DNA of 5,772 nt from NCBI GenBank assembly GCA_021788515.1, contig JAJYKN010000108.1, positions 1 through 5,772 on the forward strand. Direction: 5' to 3'. Under the pieces are notes generated by a model, which was not told the origin of the DNA, did not search any database, and saw only the letters and a list, made by a program, of their open reading frames with translations. This stretch comes from Nitrospirota bacterium. Its GTDB lineage: Bacteria > Nitrospirota > UBA9217. Of the stretch, positions 1-5,692 are shown in pieces; positions within the stretch are counted from its first letter, which is position 1, and every line of letters starts with the position of its first letter. A program made the translations under genes and the position numbers.

Positions 1-36
1 CGATCTCTGGCGGAGGCGGAACATGCCGGATCGTGA
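1..36 (+). CDS. Possible C-terminal tail of an upstream gene (partial)
   Basis: The frame starting at base 1 is open and ends at TGA 34-36, giving eleven residues ending in HAGS. If real, this gene would overlap the HEAT-repeat gene by 14 bases, in keeping with the close packing of the genes downstream. Eleven residues are too few to identify a family, and the other two forward frames are also open here, so this is a positional guess only. A che gene such as cheA, cheW or a receptor would fit the context, but nothing in the sequence shows that. Confidence 0.25.
   Translation, partial: RSLAEAEHAGS
12..16 (+). promoter_or_regulatory. Ribosome binding site for the HEAT-repeat gene
   Basis: GGAGG lies six bases before the ATG at 23. 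The reading frame stays open upstream to the window edge, so this site is the main reason for choosing the start at 23. Confidence 0.7.
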
Positions 37-2011
37 CAGGGAAAACAGGCTTGACAGCAACGATGCCGAGGTGCGGCGCGAGGCGGTCCTCGACCTGGCC
101 GGCGGCGGCAGCGACGCCCTGCCTCTGCTGCTTCGCGCAATGGGAGACGTCGACTGGCGGGTGCGGAAGACCGCCGTCGAGGCGCTTTTGTCGATCGGAG
201 GAGAGAGCGTCATTGCCGGGCTGATCCGGGCGCTGAGCGCGCACGATAACGCCGGCGCGCGAAACTCGGCCATCGAGGCGCTGGTGCAGATGGGCGGCCG
301 GGCAGTTGACGCCCTGCTCGGCATGGTCGCGACCCCCGATCCGGACGTGCGGAAGTTCGTCGTCGACATCCTGGGCGACATCCGGGACCGCCGCGCCGTG
401 CCGGCCTTGATCGACCGGCTGGGAGACGGTGATGAGAACATCCGGGTGGCGTCTGCGGAGGCCCTCGGCAAGATCGGGGACCGCAGGGCCGTCGATGCGC
501 TGCTCGCCTGCCTTGGCCGCTACAACCACGGCTGGCTCGACTATGCCGCAGCCGAGGCTCTGGGCGAGATCGGCGATGAACGGGCGCTGGGCCCGCTCCT
601 TGGGGCGCTGGGCCGGAGCAGTCTCCGGGAGCCCGTCCTCGAAGCGCTCGGCAAGATCGGCAATGCCACAACGCTGGGTCCGCTCATCGCGAGCCTCGCC
701 GACCCGCTCAGGATCGTTCGCGAGGTCTCGATCGTTGCGCTTGCCGCAATCTATCGGAAGAGCGAAGCAGCGGCGCGAAGAGAGATCCTTTCCGCCGTGC
801 GGGCCGGCACGAACGAGCGGGCCGCGGATTTTCTCGAAGAAATTCTCGTCACCAGTGCGGGAGAACTGCAGCGAGCGACGATTGCCGTGCTCGGCTGGAC
901 CGGCAGGGAAAGCTCGATCAGGAAAATTCTCGACCTTCTGAAAGAAGAGCCCCTCGTCGATCCCGTAGTGCAGGCGCTCACCCACCTGGATCCGGACAAG
1001 GCCGACTTTTTGATCGGCTACCTGTCGAGCGACAACGCACTCGTTCGCAGGACCGTGGCGCAAACCCTGGGCTCCTGCCGGCCGGCCGGGGCCGAGGACG
1101 CCCTGATCAAGCTTTTGATTGATGAGAACGGCCATGTGCGGAGCACGACGGCCGATGCGCTGGGCCGGCTGCACAGCCGGAAGGCGGTTGCCGGACTGCT
1201 CGCCCTTCTCCAGGATGAATACGAAAATGTTCAGGAGTCCGCTATCCATGCCCTGGCCGCGATCGGCGACGAATCGGTGCTCGACGGCCTGCTCAGCAAT
1301 TTTTCTTCCCATGAGGCTTACCTGCGCCGGAACATCGCGCACCTGCTCGGGAATTTTTCTAGTCAGCGGGCGTACGACGCCCTGGCTTTTGCACTCAAGG
1401 ACGAGGAGCCGTCGGTCAGGAAAACCGTGGTCCATGCTCTCGGCAACGTGCCGGGCGGCAAGGCGGCCCGTTCCCTGCTCCTGGCCGTCACCGATGACGA
1501 TCCCGAGGTCAGAATGCTGGCGGCCGAGGCCCTGGGCACGATAGATTCGCCCGAAGCGCGCGATGCGCTTATTCACCTTCTTGAAGATGCCGATCTGTGG
1601 GTGCGGGCCGCGGCGGCGCGGGGGCTGGGGAAAATTGGGGGAGAACAGGCAGGCGATGTTCTCGCGGCCTATCTCGGGACGGCGTCCGATATATTTCTCC
1701 TAGCGATCATCGAGGTCCTCGGCAAGCTCAAATACCGGAAGGCGACAGCGCCGCTGACCAAGCTGGTGGATCACGCCGACCCGGAGGTGCGCAAGACCGT
1801 GCTCACGGCGTTGTTATCCTGCGACGGGGAGGATGCCTATAAAACCGTCGCCGCGCGACTCGCGGACCCGCACTGGAGCGTCCGCAAGGCGGCGATCGAG
1901 GCCGTCAAGCAGAAAGGCATTGCGGCAGTCGAGGCGCTTCTCGCGAAGCTCGCAGAGGAAGACCCGGATAAAACGGTTCGCCAAGCGGCGAAAGAGGCCC
2001 TGGGGAGATAA
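23..2011 (+). CDS. HEAT-repeat scaffold protein of a chemosensory cluster
   Basis: This 662-residue protein consists almost entirely of HEAT-like (PBS-lyase type) helical-pair repeats. Each unit has the pattern D-(P/x)-x-VR-x-x-A-x-x-ALG-x-(I/L)-G. The VR-type anchor falls at residues 17, 47, 79, 109, 140 and 232. It then recurs every 31 residues at 341, 372, 403, 434, 465, 496, 527, 558 (degenerate), 589 and 620, with a last one at 652. Roughly 20-21 repeats are present. Residues 240-330 are less regular and may form a kink or a binding site. No signal peptide, membrane segment or catalytic motif is visible, so it is probably a cytoplasmic solenoid that binds other proteins. Its stop overlaps the cheR start by one base, so it is very likely co-translated with cheR and cheB and may scaffold receptor adaptation. 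That role is inferred. PBS lyase activity is unlikely, because the name refers only to the repeat family. Confidence 0.93.
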   Translation: MPDRDRENRLDSNDAEVRREAVLDLAGGGSDALPLLLRAMGDVDWRVRKTAVEALLSIGGESVIAGLIRALSAHDNAGARNSAIEALVQMGGRAVDALLGMVATPDPDVRKFVVDILGDIRDRRAVPALIDRLGDGDENIRVASAEALGKIGDRRAVDALLACLGRYNHGWLDYAAAEALGEIGDERALGPLLGALGRSSLREPVLEALGKIGNATTLGPLIASLADPLRIVREVSIVALAAIYRKSEAAARREILSAVRAGTNERAADFLEEILVTSAGELQRATIAVLGWTGRESSIRKILDLLKEEPLVDPVVQALTHLDPDKADFLIGYLSSDNALVRRTVAQTLGSCRPAGAEDALIKLLIDENGHVRSTTADALGRLHSRKAVAGLLALLQDEYENVQESAIHALAAIGDESVLDGLLSNFSSHEAYLRRNIAHLLGNFSSQRAYDALAFALKDEEPSVRKTVVHALGNVPGGKAARSLLLAVTDDDPEVRMLAAEALGTIDSPEARDALIHLLEDADLWVRAAAARGLGKIGGEQAGDVLAAYLGTASDIFLLAIIEVLGKLKYRKATAPLTKLVDHADPEVRKTVLTALLSCDGEDAYKTVAARLADPHWSVRKAAIEAVKQKGIAAVEALLAKLAEEDPDKTVRQAAKEALGR

Positions 2012-2874
2012 TGTTCGAAGAGCAGATCATTCCGCTGCCCGATGACGTCTTCAGGCTTCTCCGGGACCTTATCCACGGCTATTGCGGGATTTACTTTGAC
2101 GATGGCTCCAAATTTCTGCTTGAGCGCCGGCTTTCGCGCCGGCTCGAACAGCACCGGCTGAAAAGCTTCGAGGAATACTATCACCTCCTGAAGTACGACC
2201 GGAAGCGCGAAGAAGAACTGGTCGTGCTCGTCGACAACCTCACCACGAACGAAACCTATTTCTTCCGGGAGAGCCCGCAGCTCAAGGCCTTTTCCGAGGA
2301 GATACTGCCGGAACTGCGCCGATCCATTTCAGACCGCAAGGTGCTCCGGATCTGGAGCGCCGGCTGCTCCACGGGAGAGGAACCGTACACCATCGCCATC
2401 CTCCTCCTTGAATCCGGGGACTGGTGGCGCGACTGGCAGGTTGAGATCCTGGGCAGCGACATCAACCAGCGGGTCCTGCACACGGCCCGCAAGGGCGTGT
2501 ACAAGAAGAGCGCGCATCGTGCGACGAGTCCGGAGATGCTGGCCAAATACTTTGTGATGGATGAAAGGGGCGATTACCGCATCATCGACCGGGTGAAGGA
2601 ACTGGTATCGTTCAGCTCCGTGAATCTGCTCGATCCCCACAAGACCAGCCTGATCAACAATATGGATATTATTTTTTGCCGCAACGTCATTATTTATTTC
2701 GACCGCGAGGCCAAAAAGAAAGTGATCGAAAGCTTTTACCAGAAGCTCCGCGAAGGCGGCTATCTGCTCCTGGGCCACTCGGAGTCTTTGATCAACCTGT
2801 CGAGTGCTTTTGTCCTCCGCACGCTTAAAAACGACATGGTCTACCAGAAACCGGTGAGGACGAAAACGGCATGA
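2011..2874 (+). CDS. cheR: Chemotaxis protein methyltransferase CheR
   Basis: CheR transfers methyl groups from S-adenosylmethionine to glutamates on the cytoplasmic domains of chemoreceptors, opposing CheB during adaptation. The 287-residue length is normal for a stand-alone CheR. An N-terminal helical domain (about 10-80) carries the basic LERRLSRRL stretch at 37-45. The NETYFFR signature is at 80-86. The SAM-binding loop SAGCSTGEEPYT is at 116-127, an acidic residue for the cofactor (D150) sits in LGSDIN, CRNVIIYFD is at 223-231 and GHSES is at 255-259. No TPR or other fused domain is present. The ATG at 2011 shares its A with the TAA of the HEAT gene, and a GGGGAG at 2002-2007 lies only three bases before it, so coupled translation is likely. 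The stop overlaps cheB by four bases. No defect is seen. Confidence 0.97.
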   Translation: MFEEQIIPLPDDVFRLLRDLIHGYCGIYFDDGSKFLLERRLSRRLEQHRLKSFEEYYHLLKYDRKREEELVVLVDNLTTNETYFFRESPQLKAFSEEILPELRRSISDRKVLRIWSAGCSTGEEPYTIAILLLESGDWWRDWQVEILGSDINQRVLHTARKGVYKKSAHRATSPEMLAKYFVMDERGDYRIIDRVKELVSFSSVNLLDPHKTSLINNMDIIFCRNVIIYFDREAKKKVIESFYQKLREGGYLLLGHSESLINLSSAFVLRTLKNDMVYQKPVRTKTA

Positions 2875-3935
2875 AAAAAATCAAGGCGCTCGTGGTCGAT
2901 GATTCGGCCTATAACCGGCAGGTGATCACGAAAATGCTTGCGGCTGACGCGGACATCGAGGTCGTCGGCAGCGCTGTCGACGGCGTGGATGCGATCGCGA
3001 AAACGCTCCGTTTTCTGCCGGACGTGATCACGCTGGACCTTGAAATGCCGACGATGGACGGTTTCACCTTCCTGCGGTGGCTGATGAAAGAACGGCCGAC
3101 GCCCGTGATCGTGCTTTCCAGCCGCTCCGACAGCCGGAGCGTTTTCCGCGCGCTCGAAGTCGGCGCCGTGGATTTCCTCGCAAAACCCGAGGCCCGCATC
3201 TCCCGGAGCATCGAGGGCGTCCAGGGCGAGCTCGTGTCCAAGGTCCGCGGAGTTTTGAACCTGAAAATGTCGCGGGTAACGGACACGGTCGCCCTTCTGT
3301 CCCGGCAGCAGGCAGCGCCGGTTCTCCGGAAAGAAAAGGAAGGACCGAAAGAACGGGGACCGATAGAGGTCGTGGCAATCGCATCATCCACCGGAGGGCC
3401 GCCTGCGCTCCAGGCGATCCTGACGGCGCTGCCGGCGGACCTCCGGGCGGGCATCGTGATTTCTCAGCACATGCCCGCGGGCTTCACCAAAAGTTTTGCG
3501 GAACGCCTGAACAAGCTCTCGTCGCTCATCGTCAGCGAAGCCGCCGCCGGCGACCGCGTGAAACCCGGTGCTGCGCTTATCGCACCCGGCGGCTTTCACC
3601 TCGTGGTGAAGCGCGATCGGAAGGGGCTCGTCACCGAGCTGGTCCCCCGCGCCCCTTCCGACAGGTATGTGCCCTCCGCCGACCGCATGATGGTGTCGGT
3701 GGCCGGGGCCTGCGGTCCCGCCGCGCTCGGGGTTGTGCTGACCGGCATGGGCAACGACGGCGCCAAAGGCGTGTCTGCCATAAAAAAAGAAAGCGGCCAA
3801 TGCCTGGCTGAAAGCGAAGAAAGCGCCGTGGTCTTCGGCATGCCGCAAGAGGCCATTCGTACCGGCGCCGTGGACAAGGTCCTGACGCTGGGCGGGATGG
3901 CGCAGGAAATTCTTCTGCGATGCAATCCCGGCTAG
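2871..3935 (+). CDS. cheB: Chemotaxis response regulator, protein-glutamate methylesterase CheB
   Basis: CheB demethylates (and in many species deamidates) receptor glutamates and is activated when CheA phosphorylates its receiver domain. The 354 residues have the standard layout. The receiver (about 3-125) has acidic pair D10/D11, phosphoacceptor D56 in LDLEMP, a switch serine near 83 and K105. A linker follows at about 130-163. The catalytic domain (about 165-350) has S173 in SSTGG, H200 in QHMPAGFT and D296 in GMGNDG. The 27- and 96-residue spacings within this triad match the well-studied enteric enzyme (S164, H190, D286) to within one residue. The start is the ATGA overlap with cheR. A GGTGAGG at 2853-2859 is eleven bases upstream, rather far, which favours translational coupling. 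No terminator is evident after the stop. CheD is not visible, so deamidation may rest on CheB or on a distant gene. Confidence 0.97.
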   Translation: MKKIKALVVDDSAYNRQVITKMLAADADIEVVGSAVDGVDAIAKTLRFLPDVITLDLEMPTMDGFTFLRWLMKERPTPVIVLSSRSDSRSVFRALEVGAVDFLAKPEARISRSIEGVQGELVSKVRGVLNLKMSRVTDTVALLSRQQAAPVLRKEKEGPKERGPIEVVAIASSTGGPPALQAILTALPADLRAGIVISQHMPAGFTKSFAERLNKLSSLIVSEAAAGDRVKPGAALIAPGGFHLVVKRDRKGLVTELVPRAPSDRYVPSADRMMVSVAGACGPAALGVVLTGMGNDGAKGVSAIKKESGQCLAESEESAVVFGMPQEAIRTGAVDKVLTLGGMAQEILLRCNPG

Positions 3936-3974
3936 GTCGTCGATGGGGCTCCCGCTCCTGCGACAAATTCTTTC

Positions 3975-4003
3975 TTGATAATTTAATTGTACTCGACTAT
4001 AAT
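3975..4003 (+). promoter_or_regulatory. Sigma-70 type promoter for the GAF-cheY unit
   Basis: TTGATA at 3975-3980 (five of six consensus bases) and TATAAT at 3998-4003 (six of six) are separated by exactly 17 bases. The surrounding stretch 3966-4007 is AT-rich against a GC-rich background. Transcription would be expected to begin near 4010, leaving a leader of about 115-120 bases before the ATG at 4128. The promoter would let the GAF and cheY-like genes be expressed independently of the upstream genes, although read-through from cheB is also possible. Confidence 0.75.
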
Positions 4004-4048
4004 TGCCGTGATCGAGGAAATTGCAGGGGCGGGACGATAGTTCGTGTC

Positions 4049-4103
4049 AACAGGGGCTGTTCTTGTTTGGACGAGGTCGCGTACAGAGGATCACCGGCAT
4101 CCT
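4049..4103 (+). other. Leader with two short inverted repeats
   Basis: The transcribed leader contains AACAG/CTGTT (4049-4053 and 4057-4061, three-base loop) and AGGAT/ATCCT (4087-4091 and 4099-4103, seven-base loop). Both stems are only five pairs. I could not match the leader to a known riboswitch; in particular the conserved core of the cyclic-di-GMP-I riboswitch is not recognisable. They may be chance repeats, weak hairpins or protein-binding sites. Confidence 0.3.
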
Positions 4104-4116
4104 GACAGGCTGCACC

Positions 4117-4124
4117 GGGAGGGG
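4117..4124 (+). promoter_or_regulatory. Ribosome binding site that sets the GAF protein start
   Basis: GGGAGGGG ends three bases before the ATG at 4128, with its AGG core five to six bases away. The frame is open further back to a GTG at 4044, but that codon has no such site and the extra 28 residues look like non-coding translation, so 4128 is preferred. Confidence 0.75.
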
Positions 4125-4127
4125 ATA

Positions 4128-4952
4128 ATGGAAAAAGAACCCGCACCAATATCAAAAAAAGTGGAAGAGTTTCTCCAGGTTTTTAAAAAAGGCGAGGAAT
4201 TCACCCAGGAACTGCTGAAAGAGAACGAAAAGCTCCGGTATCGCGTCGCCCAGCTCGAGGAAGTCACCAAGTTTTCCGACCGGGAAGGAACCTATAAGGT
4301 GCACTCGATGGAAGAGCGGATCAAATTCCTCGAAGATGAGAACAGAAGCCTCATCGAACGCTACCGGGTGGTTGAGGAGGAAAACAAGGACTTCGCCAAC
4401 CGGTACATCGAAGTAGAGTCCGAAAACAACAACCTCGCGAACCTCTACGTCGCGAGCTACCAATTGCACTCCACGCTGGACTTCAACGAGTCCCTAAAAA
4501 TCATCCTCGAAATCGTCATGAACCTGATCGGCGCTGAAGAGTTTTCCATCATGATGCTCGACGAGAAAACGAATGAGCTCACGATCGTCGCCCAGGAAGG
4601 CATGGGACCGGAGGCGCGCGCCAGCGTCAAACTGGGCGAGGGGACCATCGGGAACGCCGCTCGGTCAGGCGAGTCCTTCTACCGCGAGGGAGACCCCACG
4701 GACCTCGTTGGCGTGGATTATCTCCACCCCCTGGTCGTCATCCCGCTCAAGATCAAAGATCACGTCATCGGCGTCATCGTCATTTACAAGCTCCTGGTCC
4801 AGAAGCAGGAGTTCTCGAACGTCGACTACGAGCTTTTCTCGATGCTTGCCGGCCACGCGGCTACGGCGCTCTTTTCCTCGAAGCTCTATTCGCAGTCGGA
4901 GCGCAAACTCACGACGATCCAGAGCTTTCTTGATCTGCTCAAGGAAAAATAA
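4128..4952 (+). CDS. Coiled-coil and GAF domain protein
   Basis: This is a 274-residue soluble protein. Residues about 10-108 are charged and heptad-like, rich in E, K, L and N (for example LLKENEKL, MEERIKFLEDEN, YRVVEEENKDF), which indicates a long coiled coil for dimerisation or partner binding. A GAF domain follows at about 112-254, with the typical LGEGTIGNAARSG at 169-181, a VVIPLKIKDHVIGVIVIY strand pair at 203-220 and a closing helix at 234-255. A short C-terminal helix follows (256-274). GAF domains bind small ligands or mediate dimerisation, but the ligand here cannot be told, and I see no kinase, cyclase or phosphodiesterase domain. The gene is preceded by its own promoter and lies 14 bases before a cheY-like gene, so it is probably a sensory or connector partner of that regulator. 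This function is inferred. An in-frame GTG start at 4044 is less likely. Confidence 0.9.
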   Translation: MEKEPAPISKKVEEFLQVFKKGEEFTQELLKENEKLRYRVAQLEEVTKFSDREGTYKVHSMEERIKFLEDENRSLIERYRVVEEENKDFANRYIEVESENNNLANLYVASYQLHSTLDFNESLKIILEIVMNLIGAEEFSIMMLDEKTNELTIVAQEGMGPEARASVKLGEGTIGNAARSGESFYREGDPTDLVGVDYLHPLVVIPLKIKDHVIGVIVIYKLLVQKQEFSNVDYELFSMLAGHAATALFSSKLYSQSERKLTTIQSFLDLLKEK

Positions 4953-4954
4953 AC

Positions 4955-4960
4955 GGAGGT
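4955..4960 (+). promoter_or_regulatory. Ribosome binding site for the cheY-like gene
   Basis: GGAGGT, a strong match to the 16S rRNA tail, lies six bases before the ATG at 4967 in the 14-base gap after the GAF gene. Unlike cheR and cheB, this gene has a full initiation site of its own. Confidence 0.8.
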
Positions 4961-4966
4961 TGGAAC

Positions 4967-5344
4967 ATGCCCGAGCATAACTTTCTGGTGGTTGAAGACT
5001 CCCCGACGATGCGGCAGCTGATCTCTTTTGCCCTGAAGCGCATTCCGGGGAGCAAGATCGTCGAGGCCAACGACGGCATCGATGCGCTCAAGAAGCTCTC
5101 AACCCAGAAATTCGACATCATCCTGACGGACATCAACATGCCCATCATGGACGGCCTGAAACTTGTCTCCATGGTGCGGAACGATCCGGCTCACAAGACC
5201 ATCCCCATCATCATCATCACGACGGAGGGCGCGGAGGAGGACCGCAAGCGCGGCCTGGCCCTGGGCGCCAACGCCTATATTCCCAAGCCCATTCAGACCG
5301 CGGATCTTTTGACCGTGGTGAACGGGATTTTGGGGAATAAGTAA
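4967..5344 (+). CDS. Single-domain CheY-like response regulator
   Basis: This 125-residue protein is a receiver domain with no output domain, the usual size of CheY. The phosphorylation apparatus is complete: acidic pair E10/D11, phosphoacceptor D55 in LTDINMP, switch threonine T85 in IITTEG, aromatic switch Y104 and K107 followed by P108. The D55-T85, T85-Y104 and Y104-K107 spacings match those of enteric CheY (57, 87, 106, 109). It should accept phosphate from a CheA-type kinase and then act by binding a target such as a flagellar switch, a pilus motor or another regulator, or serve as a phosphate sink. The target is not shown here. It is the last gene of the GAF-cheY unit and is followed by an intrinsic terminator. 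I leave the symbol empty because several CheY paralogues usually coexist in such genomes and true CheY function is not established. Confidence 0.94.
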   Translation: MPEHNFLVVEDSPTMRQLISFALKRIPGSKIVEANDGIDALKKLSTQKFDIILTDINMPIMDGLKLVSMVRNDPAHKTIPIIIITTEGAEEDRKRGLALGANAYIPKPIQTADLLTVVNGILGNK

Positions 5345-5373
5345 TAGGGAACAAGACGCCATAAACAAAAAGG

Positions 5374-5414
5374 AAGGACAGGAGACGATACAGTTTCCCG
5401 TCCTTTTTTATTTT
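5374..5414 (+). terminator. Rho-independent terminator after the cheY-like gene
   Basis: AAGGAC (5374-5379) pairs with GTCCTT (5400-5405). After one A/C mismatch, GGAGAC (5381-5386) pairs with GTTTCC (5393-5398), with one G-U pair, closing on the loop GATACA. Six T residues (5404-5409) and then four more (5411-5414) follow. An A-run at 5367-5371 on the other flank means the structure could also terminate transcription from the opposite direction. It marks the end of the chemosensory region. Confidence 0.9.
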
Positions 5415-5500
5415 GCTCAAAGCTCAAGAGTTTCGGATTTCCGGAAGAGAGCATTCCTTAGCTCAGAAAAGACCAGGGCACCCTCTTTCCGTGAATCCCC
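5415..5500. other. Intergenic stretch with weak inverted repeat
   Basis: No gene is supported here. An 8-base palindrome, TTCCGGAA, lies at 5439-5446. CGGAAGAG (5442-5449) is nearly complementary to CTCTTTCCG (5483-5491), with one bulged base and a loop of about 33 bases. It sits just upstream of the promoter of the toxin-like cassette, where an operator could lie, but it could equally be chance. Confidence 0.25.
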
Positions 5501-5529
5501 TTGCCATTTCCTTATCGTTATTGTATTCT
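5501..5529 (+). promoter_or_regulatory. Candidate promoter of the toxin-antitoxin-like cassette
   Basis: TTGCCA at 5501-5506 (five of six consensus bases) and TATTCT at 5524-5529 (four of six) are separated by 17 bases. Transcription would begin near 5536, giving a leader of about 37 bases to the ATG at 5573. It lies downstream of the terminator, as expected for an independent unit. Confidence 0.5.
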
Positions 5530-5561
5530 TGCCATGGATAAGAATAACCGCCAATACTGCC

Positions 5562-5565
5562 GGAG
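5562..5565 (+). promoter_or_regulatory. Ribosome binding site of the 39-residue ORF
   Basis: GGAG lies seven bases before the ATG at 5573. Earlier in-frame ATGs at 5501 and 5534 overlap the promoter or the expected transcript start and lack such a site. Confidence 0.55.
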
Positions 5566-5572
5566 ATCGATC

Positions 5573-5692
5573 ATGGCAGTTCCTGATTTCAAGTCTTTCT
5601 TCAAGGAACGAGAGGCTGCCTATGCAGCCGGCAAGCTCTCCGCGTCTGACTGGGAGCAGGCCAAGAAACGCATCGAGAAGAAGGTCTCATGA
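5573..5692 (+). CDS. Small protein in the antitoxin position
   Basis: This 39-residue ORF is charged (rich in K, E and A) and predicted mostly helical. Two amphipathic stretches, about residues 5-19 and 24-37, are separated by GKLSASDWE. I do not recognise a family. The pattern of a short helix, G-(K)-(I/L)-(S/T), an acidic/aromatic pair and a second helix ending in K-x-x-I is reminiscent of SHOCT-like oligomerisation modules, but that is only a visual resemblance. Its TGA overlaps the ATG of a RelE/ParE-type toxin gene by four bases, the usual place of an antitoxin. It is shorter than ordinary antitoxins and lacks an evident DNA-binding domain, so it could be a minimal toxin-binding peptide, the remnant of a truncated antitoxin, or a leader ORF. 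Alternative in-frame starts at 5534 or 5501 would give 52 or 63 residues. Confidence 0.6.
   Translation: MAVPDFKSFFKEREAAYAAGKLSASDWEQAKKRIEKKVS

Noticed and set aside
210..671. Antisense open frame of 153 codons within the HEAT gene
   Set aside because: Its arginine/proline/cysteine-rich composition and lack of an initiation site mark it as a GC-driven shadow of the HEAT repeats.
23..2011. Phycocyanobilin lyase function for the HEAT-repeat protein
   Set aside because: The PBS-lyase label belongs to the repeat profile only. The che context and the absence of phycobiliprotein genes make lyase activity unlikely.
2873..2880. A-runs at the cheB start and at 3782-3788 and 4155-4161 as programmed frameshift sites
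   Set aside because: The frames continue normally, no slippery heptamer is in the right phase with a downstream structure, and all products are full length without shifting.
3077..3811. Long open frame of 244 codons inside cheB in another frame
   Set aside because: It overlaps cheB, whose catalytic and phosphorylation residues are all present. The alternative product is low-complexity and rich in R, G and P, as expected for a shadow frame in GC-rich DNA.
3936..3975. Possible terminator after cheB (GTCG at 3936-3939 and CGAC at 3961-3964)
   Set aside because: The stem is only four pairs, the interior does not pair, and no T-run follows directly.
4044..4127. N-terminal extension of the GAF protein from GTG 4044
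   Set aside because: There is no ribosome binding site at the GTG, the 28 residues look like translated leader, and a strong site precedes the ATG at 4128.
4010..4127. Cyclic-di-GMP riboswitch in the leader of the GAF gene
   Set aside because: The conserved core motifs of the GEMM-type aptamer are not found, and only five-pair stems are present.
5459..5498. A TAGCTCAG motif followed by GAATCCCC, similar to tRNA D-arm and T-arm signatures
   Set aside because: The D-stem partner, a T-stem/loop with GGTTC, and a matching acceptor stem are missing, and the spacing is about ten bases too short for a tRNA.
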